Source: Linanthus parryae (taxonomy: Eukaryota; Streptophyta; Magnoliopsida; Ericales; Polemoniaceae). Taken from it: DNA of 64,000 nt. Position numbers and translations under genes: made by a program. How positions within the stretch are numbered: position 1 is the first letter of the stretch; every line of letters begins with the position of its first letter. Positions 11,643-22,956 of this stretch are shown here, piece after piece. Under the pieces are notes generated by a model. That model was not told where the DNA came from and ran no database searches. It saw nothing but the letters and a program-made list of their open reading frames with translations. The DNA lies in NCBI GenBank assembly GCA_023055425.1, contig JALGPY010000003.1, positions 76,855,491-76,919,490 of the forward strand, written 5' to 3'.

Positions 11643-13110
11643 GTCTTCATCTTTATCCTCCAGATCCATGGCTTAATCTTATTCATCGTCTACCATGACT
11701 GCTTGGTCCTCGACTTCTCTCCACCACCCCACCACCACTGTTGATCTTCCAGAAGGGGATTTCACAATCTTTAACTTTGATTTTGGAAATCTTGAGATTC
11801 TTTGTCATCGGATGAAGAATCAGAGAAGAAGACAAACATACCTTGCTTATGAAAAAAAAAAACCTTTGATTTTGTATATAGACGAGCAATTATGTCTATT
11901 AATTTTGTTCGCAGAATTGCGATATACGACTACTACTCATATGGTCGTTCGTTTGGTTTAGAATAAGAGAAGTAGTTAGACGAATGGATCTTGAGTCAGA
12001 CGAATGAGTCTGGAACATTCGTCTATCAGACGAATGTATGCCTTATTTGTCTGAGTCAATACGAGACGAATGACCTAGACGAATAAGTAAGCCACTCATT
12101 TGTCAAACTCAACAGCCATGGCTACTCGTCTGGTTCTAAGTCATCTGACAAAATAAGTAGACGAATCAAGACTTATATCAGACGAATGAAACCTTAAACT
12201 AACGAATATAGACAATTATGAAAAAACAATTGTACACATGCGCTTGGACAATTATGGATCAAAACTTATTAAAAATATAAAAATTAGTTAACACTTAATC
12301 AACACTAACTTATAACTTGTGAAAAACACTTATAAAATAGCGATTGAAGACTTATTAAAAACACTTGTAAAAATTGTAACCCTTTAATTTTGTTAAAAAT
12401 TTAATAATTGAAACATGTTAGCTTATTCATTTACTATTATACTTAATTATTACTTTGTAATATAGTTGAAGGTGTCGTTAATTAAGGTGGTGGCGATGGG
12501 GAGGTTCCGGGTCTCGTTTTCAAATGTTAGATCAAGAAAGGAAACATCATAACGCGAGTAAACATGATGCTTTGTAGCTCAATTTTGGCGATAATTCACC
12601 TAGATGTGAGGGACAAGATTAATAGAGTGTTCTCGAAGTTGAAGTTTTTGTTGGACTTACATTGTGGTCAGGGTAAGTTCGCGATTCAGATTATGAACAT
12701 GTTATGTACTCCAAGATGAAGTAGACAAACCGAATACTGATAGATTTAACATTAACAGGATGCTCATATGGTTTGAGCTACGGGTGTTTACACGGATGTT
12801 TGGTTTGAGTTTTGAAACACCAACAGTGAAGTTCATCAAGTAACACAAATATAATGGCCTATAACATATTGAGGGATCAATAGAGAGGTAAGAACATCAA
12901 GATTAGTAAAATTGAGGCTGTTATAGATGAATGGAACAAACAAGCAAACTTGGGCGATGCGAAGTTTACATGCGGTTGCTAATGGTGTGTCTGAAGGGAA
13001 AACTTGTGCACACCAAAAGCAACTAGCAAGAGATCACGATGATTCAATTCAGGTTATTCAAGTTGAGAGTGGGTGAAATAGTTCGGTTGGGAAGACACTA
13101 GTGACACTAT
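11643..13110. other. Intergenic DNA with a repeated GACGAAT motif
   Basis: There is no recognised gene. An 88-codon plus-strand frame (11695-11961) has no family I know; its start resembles coding sequence (Ser/Thr-rich, then basic) but it may be chance. From 11975 to 12190 the word GACGAAT or its reverse complement recurs many times. From 12.4 to 13.1 kb the sequence has short gene-like runs with no lasting frame, possibly an old transposase remnant. Confidence 0.3.
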
Positions 13111-13416
13111 TGTTCGGTTTTGACGTAGGTAACGCATCGGAATAACAAAATTTTTCCCGACTCAAAGCCCACCAAGGACCACAGGAAGAGACATCATAAC
13201 ATGATAAGGGGCATAAAAGATGTGTACCTTTGTGATTTGGGAGATCACACAAAGAATATTTTCCTCGTCTCTACGATTGATCCACGTCTAGAGGTGAGAT
13301 CTAGATTCTTCCTTCTTTTAGTGCTAGCTTGGACCGGAGGAAGAGGGAAGAACAAATCACGCAACGAAGACAAGAGAGGATCGGCCTCCTCTCTTGTGGC
13401 CGACGGGTAGGGGGGC
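13111..13416 (-). mobile_element. Older Copia LTR, left part
   Basis: This starts TGTTCGGTTTTGACG and matches the start of the inner Copia LTR at roughly four bases in five. It is cut at GGGGC by the inner element and continues at 21813. The split LTR has no internal region beside it, so it is a solo LTR or a remnant. Its outer flanks (ACTAT and ATAAT) are not a clean target duplication. Confidence 0.75.
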
Positions 13417-14823
13417 TGTTGGGTTTTGACGTAGGTAACGCAGCGGAATAAAAAAAAATAATTCCTACTTCAAAGCCCACCACGGATCGTCAGGAGGAGA
13501 TATCATAACATGATAAGAGACATAGTATTGTGTACCATTTGATTTGCGAGATCACACGAAGAATGATGTCCTCGTCTCTACGGTTGATCCATGTCTAGAG
13601 GTGAGATCTAGATTCTTCTTTCAAACAAGTGCTAGCTTGAACCCGGAGGAAGAGGGAAGAAGATCAAAGAAACCAAAGGCAAGAGGAGGATTCGGCCTCC
13701 CCTTGGAGCCGACGGGAAGGGGGGCGGACGGGCTAGGGTTCGACCCTAGCTTGTCTTGCTCTCTCTTTCACTCTCTCCCACTCACTTTGTTATGTCTAAT
13801 AACATTAAGTGGGAAGGAAGCTAGAGTCTCCTTTATATACTCCAACAAATCCTTGTTGTTTCCATAAAAGAGTTTCCTAATTCTAGATGAACTAGAATTA
13901 TTCCCTTCCTTGCAAATTAGTCCTACTAAGTTTGCAAGGTGTTGCACAATGATCCTTCTATTAATTAATCATTTTTAATTAATCCCAAATCTAGCTCTAC
14001 TCTATTTGACGTGTGACCCCATAGGTTTCTATATAGTTGGTAGTAACTCTTACTAACATGGAGCGGTGTCTAGAAACACATCCATGCCACCCAACAAAAA
14101 TAGTCAGTGGTCCCGACAAACCTCTTGTGCCCAATATCTTATATTGCACTATCCCTTTGTCTCCATATCCGGATTAGACACGAGACATAAATAGTCACAC
14201 TCGTATATCCAATCCATAGTTCCTCGATCCTGGGAATATGCTTATGCTTGCAGATAACATCAATATCTCCACATTGATTTATTTGAGTCTGGCCAGACAT
14301 TGCTCGAGTGGCCGTGGATATTTACCAACATTATGTGGGAGGGACAAATCCTATATACATCACTACGATCTCTAAGCTTGCTTCCTATCACGCCCGATAG
14401 CCATCTTTATGATTACCCAGTTACGGTGTAACGTTTGATAACATCAAAGCGCAATATTCCACAACTAGAGTATCTAGCGACTTCAAGTCTAAGGATTGCA
14501 ATTATATTAGCACTACGAAAAGCGATTGTGACTTGACATAATCTAATGTATCCTTTTCGCTGTGGGTCAATCCAGTATGCCATTACTCCTAATGCATACC
14601 CATGTGTTAGACTTGATATCTCCATATTAATCTACCCACATACTAGTCTTATAATTGATCGTCCTATTAATCAATATAGTGGACTAGGGATATTTAAGAT
14701 AAACAACACTTTTATCTAAGGACTTCATTATCTTAAATATCACAATATATAATAAATGAATATTCTAGCCAAAACAATGTTCATACTGAATCTACGATTG
14801 CCTCTAGGGCATCTATTCCAACA
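13417..14823 (-). repeat. Copia 3' LTR
   Basis: This LTR lies downstream of gag-pol on the minus strand. It is preceded on that strand by the purine tract GCAAGTGGGAGAC (14824-14836). It pairs with the copy at 20409-21812. Confidence 0.9.
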
Positions 14824-14836
14824 GTCTCCCACTTGC
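14824..14836 (-). other. Copia polypurine tract
   Basis: On the minus strand the sequence is GCAAGTGGGAGAC, directly before the 3' LTR start TGTTGG. It is the expected primer for second-strand synthesis. Confidence 0.75.
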
Positions 14837-14837
14837 A

Positions 14838-17800
14838 CTAGAGCCAATCTGACGCATCTCGTATGCCTATAGATATGGCGTGCCCTTCATGCTTTCGCTG
14901 CGCAAGAGGTTTTGTGAGCGGATCTGAAACATTGTCATCCGTTGGAATCTTGCACATCTTCACATCTCCTCGATCGATCATATCACGAATAAGATGGAAT
15001 CTCCTAAGTACATGCTTTGATTTCTGGTGTCATCTTGGTTCCTTGGCATGTGCGATTGCCCCAGAGTTGTCACAGTACAACTCTATGGGATCCACGATGC
15101 TAGGGACCACACCGAGATCAGTGATAAACTTCTTTATCCAAACTGCCTCTTTTGCTGCTTCCGAAGCAGCAATGTACTCATCTTCTGTTGTACAATCAGC
15201 AACTGTCCCTTGCTTGGAACTCTTCCAGCTCACAGCTCCTCCATTCAGGCAAAACACGTATCCAGACTGCGATCTGTAGTCATCTTTGTCGGTTTGGAAG
15301 CTTGCATCAGTGTAACCCTTTACACTTAGCTCTTCCTTACCTCCAAATATGAAGAACACATCCTTAGTTCTTCTCAAGTACTTTAGGATGTTCTTAACAG
15401 CAATCTAGTGTCTCTCACCCAGATTGGACTGGTATCTGCTCACCATACTCAACGCGTATGATACGTCTGGTCTAGTACATAACATGGCGTACATGATGGA
15501 TCCTATGGCCGAAGAATAAGGTATCCTACTCATGCGGTCCTTCTCAATCTCATTGGAGGGACAGTCATTCTTAGAAAGAGTGACTCCATGCTACATGGGC
15601 AAAAATCCCTTCTTGGAATCTTGCAGGTTGAACCTTTTCAACACCTTGTCTACATATGTACTTTGACTTAGGCCGAGCAACCTCTTAGATATATCCCTAT
15701 AGATCTTTATACCAAGTATATAGGCTGCGTCTCCTAAGTCCTTCATTGCAAAGCACTTTCCTAGCCAACCTTTAACAGATTGCAAAGTAGGAATATCATT
15801 TCCAACGATTAGTATGTCATCCACATACAAGACCAGAAATACTACAGAGCTCCCACTAATCTTCTTGTAAATACAAGGCTCATCTTCATTTTTGATGAAG
15901 CCAAACTCTTTGACTGCGTCATCAAAACGTCGATTCCAACTCCTAGAAGCTTGCTTTAATCCATAAATGGATCTTTGTAGCTTACAGAATTTATTGGCAT
16001 TCTCTGGATCCTCAAAACCCTCTGGTTGTGTCATGTACACATCCTCGAGGAGGTTCCCATAAAGGAACGCTGTTTTGACATCCATTTGCCAAATCTCATA
16101 GTCATAGTACGCTGCAATAGCAAGTAGGATTCGAATGGATTTAGTCATGGCGGCTGGTTAAAAAGTCTCATCATAGTCAATGCCATGAATCTGTCTATAC
16201 CTTTTAGCTACCAATCGCCCCTTATAGGCAAGTACCTTGCCATCCATGTCGGTATTCTTCTTGAAGACCCACTTGCACCCTATGGGCCGAGCCCCTTCGG
16301 GTGGTTCCACCAAAGTCCATACTTTCTTGGTGTACATGGAATCCATTTCGGATCTCATGGCTTCTAGCCACTTCTTAGAGTCTGGGACTTTCATGGCCTC
16401 TCCGTAGGTCGCAGACTCATCATCTATGAGTGGTACGTCATCGGGCTCAGTCACGAGAAGTCCATACCTCTCTGGCTCATGACGCACTCTCCCTGATCTA
16501 CAGAGTTCCTGTGTCACCTGAACAGGTTCTTCCACAACTACTTGTGGTTCCTTTTCATGTTCCATCATCGGTTCAGTGATTTGTGGTTCTTGAATTTCTT
16601 CAAGTTCTACAGCCCTTCCACTTGCTTCTTTAGAGACAAACTCTCTTTCTAGAAACACGCCGGTCCGAGCAACAAGCACTTTGTTCTCGATGGGATTGTA
16701 GAAATAATATCCTTTAGTTTCCTTAGGATATTCCACAAATTTACACTTATCTGCTTTGGGCCCGAGCTTGTCTGTTTGTAAACGTTTTACATAGAAATCG
16801 CAGCCCCAAATCCTCATAAACGACACTATGGGACGTTTCCCAGTCCATATCTCATATGGTGTCTTCATGACTGATTTGGATGGAACGCGGTTAATGGTAA
16901 AAGCTGCCGTCATTAGAGCATGTCCCCAAAAGGATATCGGAAGATCTGTTTGAGACATCATAGATCGCACCATATCTAATAGAGTGCGATTCCTCCTCTC
17001 GGACACGCCATTCCACTGTGGCGTTCCGGGTGGAGTGAGATGGGATACTATCGCACACTCTCTAAGATAATCATAAAACTCTTGGCTCAAGTATTCTCCT
17101 CCACGATCCGATCGTAGAGCCTTAATACTTTTTCCAAGTTGCTTCTCTACTTCATTCTTGAATTCGTTAAACAATTCAAAAGATTCGGATTTGGCCTTCA
17201 TAAGGTACATAAATCCATATCTACTGAAATCATCAGTAAATGTGATGTAGTAGGTGTAACCACCTTTAGCATGCGTGGGGAATGGCCCACATACATCGGT
17301 ATGTATAAGTGCCAATAACTCACTAGTCCTCTCACCTTTCTTATTGAAAGGGGACTTTGTCATTTTTCCTAATAAACAAGATTCACATGTCTCATATGAT
17401 TCTAAATCAAATGAGTCTAGAAGTCCATCCTTATGGAGTCTAGATATGCGTTTCTCATTTATATGGCCTAAACGACAGTGCCATAGATATGTAAGATTTA
17501 AATCATTTGTTTTAATCCTTTTAGTATTTATGTTATAGACTGAACTATTTAGATCAAGGATATACAATCCATTAGACAAATGCGCACTACAATAGTGCAT
17601 ACTATCAAAATAAATGGAGCAACACTTGTCCTTTATTGAAATAGAAAAACCCTTCTCGTCCAAACAAGAAATGGAAATAATGTTTCTGCTCATAGCAGGC
17701 ACATAATAGCAATTGTCTAATTCTAAAATAAGTCCAGAAGGCAAAGATAGCTCATAAACGCCTACAGCTAATGCAACAACTCTTGCTCCATTCCCGACGC

Positions 17801-18769
17801 GCAGGTCTATCTCCCCTTTACTCAATCTTCTACTTCTTTTCAAATCCTGCACATTACGAGAAATGTGAGAACCACATCCGATATCCAATACCCAAGATGA
17901 AGAAAAAGAAAGATTGACATCTATAACATAAATACCTGGTGGTGGTGGAATCACTATTCCAAGCTTCTTATCCTCCAGATATTTAGGGCAATTCCTCCTC
18001 CAGTGACCCGGCTGGCTGCAGTAGTGACACTCACCCTTAGCCACACCTCCACTAGGCTTTAGGGCTTCCTTGGAATTCGCAACTTTCTTGCGCTTTCCTT
18101 TTGAAGTAGAGGCAACTGAATTGCCCTTCTTCTTATGCACCATCATTATGGCTTTGCCCTTGCCGTTGTTGACGCTCTGTTCTGCTGTCTTTAGCATGTT
18201 CAATAAGTCAGGCGGAGTCTTACTGATCTCGTTCATATTATAGTTCATGATGAACTGATTATAACTGTCAGGCAACGATTGCAAGACAAGATAAGTAGCC
18301 AAATCTTGGCCCAATGGGAACACTAGTCTATCAAGGTTCTCTATGTACCCGATCATTCGGAGCACATGAGGCCCTACTGGATTCCCTTCTGCAAGACTAC
18401 TCCTGAATAATGCTTTAGACACCTCATAGCGCTCATGCCTAGCCTGTTCCTGAAACAATTGCTTCAAGTGTACATATCATAGGCTTCCATATTCTCATGC
18501 TGCTTCTGAAGCTCAGGAGTCATGGTAGAAAGCATGAGGCAAGTCACGTCATTAGAATCATCAATATGTTTCTGACGTGCCCTCACTTCCGCTAGAAGAG
18601 ACTCGTCTTGTGGTGGTTCTGGAGTTTGAGTGTCCAAGACGTACAGCTTCTTTTCTTGCTTAAGGACAATCCTTAAGTTTCTGTACCAGTCAAGGAAATT
18701 TGTTCCAGACAGTTTATCCTTTTCAAGTACAGATCGTAGGGATGAAGTCGATGCGTTGTTGTTTGCCAT
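14838..18769 (-). pseudogene. Copia gag-pol polyprotein, disrupted
   Basis: The frame begins MANNNASTSS at 18769, with the UBN2-type gag domain. A CCHC zinc knuckle (CHYCSQPGHWRRNC) follows near 18.0 kb. Then come a protease-like WVLDIGCGSHI, where Gly replaces the usual Ser or Thr of the D-S/T-G motif; the integrase with HTDVCGPF, SDRGGEY and NGVSERRNRT; reverse transcriptase with QMDVKTAFLYG and YVDDILIVGN; and RNase H with GYTDASF, EDEYIA and LYCDNSGA. It ends with LTKPLAQ at 14838. Defects: a frameshift near 18465, in-frame stops near 16155 and 15588, one near 15400, and one near 15031. The element therefore cannot make a full polyprotein, though each domain looks well kept. Confidence 0.93.
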
Positions 18770-20394
18770 TTGGAATTCTACAAAACGAGAAATGTGCAAT
18801 TTTAGTATTTTGAACAATTTAACTATATTTAATAATGGCTAGATCATCAAATACAGCTCCCACTATTTTTCTCGGATTAATAGCCCTCACCATTAATGCG
18901 AAAATATCATCATATTTTCTAGTGGGTCCAAGATCCCTTTTTCACTTCTTCTTGAGCTTGCTTTGGCAAGTCACCCAAGAATAGGTTATTTAGGTAGGAA
19001 ACATTCCAATTGCATCCCATGCAACTCTTGGTCCAATTAGGCGAATAATTCTTTTACTCTTTATCCCATGGATGACACCTAATTGTCATGCCTCTAGGCT
19101 CATCAACCCAATTGATTCTTGCCTAGTTGCGTCCAACCTCTTGCTTCAACATACACACATTACTATCTTGTGTCATCCGCAACACACCATGGTAAATTAA
19201 AATCGCCTTGCTTAGGCAAGCCCGAATTTTAATAAACCCTGATCATGAAAGGTGTTTTGGCAAGAGAAGGCAAAACACAATATTTAATTGAGGGATTTCT
19301 TTTAATTTGTTTGGTTGATCTTATCAACATGGTCTACTTATTTGGATCGAGCAATCCACAATAAAATACCAACCTTGTTGATTATTATCTTGTTATCGTT
19401 TTCGCTAGTATCACCATACACACAAAATTAAATAACAAGGCATGAATAATAAACATCCACAAACATAAAAGAAACGTGGCATGAATATGGCCCCTAGACT
19501 AATGATATTATCAAGCCAATGATAATATTCAATTGCCCTAAAGTGTCGAGCTCATCTCCATGTGCTCCACCATAGCTGCTCGCCTAGGGATGTCTTCTTT
19601 GTCTCTTGGCTCCTTTGGTTCTCCGGTCTTCTTCTCCATGCTCTTGTCTATCATCTAAATATTTCTAATTCTAGCCTAACATCTAGAATAAATAAATAAC
19701 AAAAGTCTCACACGTTGAGGAGAAAAAGACGACTCGCAGGCCGTAAAACCTAATTAATTATTACATTAATTTGATTAGCTCGTAGGCCGTAAACCAAACC
19801 ACAAAGCAATAAACATTCACAATTCTAGGCCATATCCATCCACCATGCAACAAAGCACATAATACAGTTAAAACTAATTTTAACGCGCTTGTTCAATTTT
19901 AATGAAATTGGGTAATTAGGGTTACAACGGTCCAAGGGGTTCAAGCCAACAGGGGGCCTGAACCCCTTGGACCGCCGCCGCCACAAGGCCCGGCCCAAGG
20001 CCGGCCGCCCCATTGACCCTCGGCCTTTGCTTGGCGCGCAAGGGAGGGGGCGGACGGCTAGGGTTTCGGCCCTACTCCTCCTTCCCTCTTCCTTGTTGCC
20101 CAAGCAAGGTTGTTTCCTTATGGATTCAATTCCATAATTTGTTTCCATAATTGAAAACCCCTTTTCAATCACGTGCCCATGAACCCTAATTTTCAAGAAC
20201 CCAATTTTACACATCTTATGTGATAAAACTCACCAATTATAACATCCAATGTTAAATTGGATCTTGTTTTATTGAATCAAATTCAATTTTGCATCTACTA
20301 CGCCAATTATTGTTCAGTTTTCGCGTAATAAACAATAAAACGGTGTGTAAACTGAAATCGTAACACATACATCATGTTATGCTCTACGACCTGT
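18770..20394 (-). other. Copia 5' leader
   Basis: This is 1.6 kb between the primer site and the gag start, long for a Copia leader. A GC-rich part near 19.95-20.10 kb resembles the GC-rich block inside the LTR (CGGACGG-CTAGGGTT-CGGCCCTA). No coding frame was seen. Confidence 0.6.
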
Positions 20395-20407
20395 GGCTCT
20401 GATACCA
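20395..20407 (-). other. Primer binding site, tRNA-Met type
   Basis: The minus strand reads TGGTATCAGAGCC one base after the 5' LTR, the classic match to the 3' end of plant initiator tRNA-Met. Confidence 0.9.
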
Positions 20408-20408
20408 C

Positions 20409-21812
20409 TGTTAGGTTTTGACGTAGGTAACGCAGCGGAATAACAAAAATTTAATTCCTAATTCAAAGCCCACCACGGATCGTCAGGAGGAGATATCATA
20501 ACATGATAAGAGACATAGTATTGTGTACCTTTTGATTTGCGAGATCACACGAAGAATGATGTCCTCGTCTCTACGGTTGATCCATGTCTAGAGGTGAGAT
20601 CTATATTCTTCCTTCAAACAGGTTCTAGCTTGAACCCGGAGGAAGAGGGAAGAAGATCAAAGCACCCAAAGGCAAGAGGAGGATTCGGCCTCCCCTTGGA
20701 GCCGACAGGAAGGGGGGCGGACGGGCTAGGGTTCGGCCCTAGCTTGTCTTGCTCTCTCTTTTTCTCTCTCCCACTCACTTTGTTATGTCTAATAACATTA
20801 AGTGGGAAGGAAGCTAGAGCCTCCTTTATATACTCCAACAACTCCTTGTTGTTTCCATAAAAGAGTTTCCTAATTCTAGATGAACTAGAATTATTCACTT
20901 CCTTGCAAATTAGTCCTACTAAGTTTACAAGGTGTTGCACAATGATCCTTCTATTAATTAATTATTATTAATTAATCCCAAATCTAGCTCTACTCTATTT
21001 GACGTGTGACCCCATATGTTTTTATATAGTTGGTAGTAACTCTTACTAACATGGAGCGCTGTCTAGCAACACATCCATGCCACCCAACAAATAGAAATAG
21101 TCAGTGATCCCGACAAACCTCTTGTGCCCAATATCTTATATTGCACTATCCCTTTGTCTCCATATCCGGATTGGACACGAGACATAAATAGTCACACTCG
21201 TATATCCAATCCATAGTTCCTCAATCCTGGGAATATGCTTATGCTTGGAGATAATTTATCTGAGTCTGGTCAGACATTCAATAAGCCTCATCCCTCGAGT
21301 GGCTGTGGATATTTACCCCCATTATGTGGGAGGGACAAATCCTATCTACATCACTACGATCTCTAAGCTTGATTCCTATCACGCCCGATAGCCATCTTTA
21401 TGATTACCCAATTACGGTGTAACGTTTGATAACATCAAAGCGCAATATTCCACAACTAGAGTATTTAGTGACTTCAAGTCAAAGGATTGCAATTATATTA
21501 GCACTTCGAAAAGCGATTGTGACTTGACATAATCTAATGTATCGTTTTCGTTGTGGGTCAATCCAGTATGCCATTACTCCTAATGCATACCCATGTGTTA
21601 GACTTGATATCTCCATAGCAATCTACCACATACTAGTCTTATATTTGATCGTCCTATTAATCAATATAGTGGACTAGGGATATTTAAGATAAACAACACT
21701 TTCATCTAAGGACTTCATTAAATTAAATATCACAATATATATAAATGAATATTCTAGCTAAAACAATGTTCATACTAAATCTATGATTGCCTCTAGGGCA
21801 TCTATTCCAACA
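20409..21812 (-). repeat. Copia 5' LTR
   Basis: This copy lies upstream of gag-pol on the minus strand. It differs from the 3' LTR by scattered substitutions and small indels, for example around 21250-21300. Confidence 0.9.
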
Positions 21813-22921
21813 GGGGCGGCTAAAGGGGGCTTCGGCCTCCTTTGGCTTGTCTCTTGCTCTCTTGCTTTCTCTCCCACTCACTTATGTTATGAGAATGAAC
21901 ATTAAGTGGGAAGGAAGCTAGAGCCTCCTTTATATAGACCAACAACACTTGTTAGTTTACATAAAAGGCCCCTCCTAGTTCTACATGAACTTGGATTAGT
22001 CCCTTCCTTTCAAATTAGTCCTACTAAGTTTGCAAGGTGTTGCAAAGTGATCCTTCTATTTAATTAATCATATTAATTAATCCCAAATCTAGTTCAACTC
22101 TTTTGACGTGTGACCCCATAGGTTTCTACTTAGTTGGTAGCAACTAATTACTAACATGGAGCTGTGTCTAGCAACACATCCATGCAACCCAAGTAATAGA
22201 AATAGTCAGTGATCCCGACAAACCTGTGTGTCCAATATCTCATATTGTATTATCCCTTTGTCTCCATATCCGGATTGGACACGAGACATAATAGTCACAC
22301 TCGTATATCCAATCCATATTTTCTCGATCCTGGGAATATGCTTATGCAAGCAGATAACATCAATATCTCCATATTGATTCATCTGAGTCTGGCCAGACAT
22401 TCAATAAGCACCATCCCTCGAGTGACCCATGGATATTTTCTCCCATTATGTGGGAGGGACAAATCCTCTCTACGCTTGCTTCCTATCACACCCGATAGCT
22501 ATCTTTATAGTTCCCCAGTTAAGGCACAACGTTGAATAACATCAAAGCATAATATTTCACAACTAGAGTATCTAGTGACTTCAAGTCTAAGGATAACAAT
22601 ATTATTAGCACTACGAGAAGCGATTGTGACTTTGACATAATCTAATGTATCCTTCTCGCTGTGGGTTTATCCAGTATGCCATTACTCCTAATGCATACCC
22701 AGGTGTAAAACTTGATATCTCCATATCAATCTACACACACACTATTCTATATTTGATCGTTCTATTAATCAATATAATGGACTAGGGACATTTAAGATAA
22801 ACAACACATTGTATCTAATGACTTCATTATATTAAATATCGGCATAATTAATAAATGAATATTCTAGCCATTACATCATTCATACCAAATATAGATTGCC
22901 TCTAGGGCACCTATTCCAACA
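21813..22921 (-). mobile_element. Older Copia LTR, right part
   Basis: This continues the LTR fragment that ends at 13416. It ends in CTATTCCAACA like the inner LTRs and shares the same block order with them, but differs by many substitutions and small indels. Confidence 0.75.
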
Positions 22922-22956
22922 ATAATTTTGTGGACATTGTGAGGTATGAGTGACAA

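Larger units (their letters stand above)
13417..21812 (-). mobile_element. Nearly complete Copia LTR retrotransposon
   Basis: The element is 8.4 kb on the minus strand with LTRs of 1407 and 1404 bp. It starts TGTTGGAATAG and ends AACA on the minus strand. The target duplication GGGGC is at 13412-13416 and 21813-21817. The internal region has a tRNA-Met primer site, a 1.6-kb leader, one gag-pol frame in Copia order (integrase before reverse transcriptase) and a purine tract. The LTRs differ by few bases, so insertion was fairly recent. The protein resembles TNT1-type Copia; I did not fix the lineage. Confidence 0.93.

Noticed and set aside
13111..22921. Perfect solo LTR with target duplication for the outer Copia LTR
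   Set aside because: Flanks ACTAT and ATAAT do not match, so a clean solo-LTR origin is not shown.
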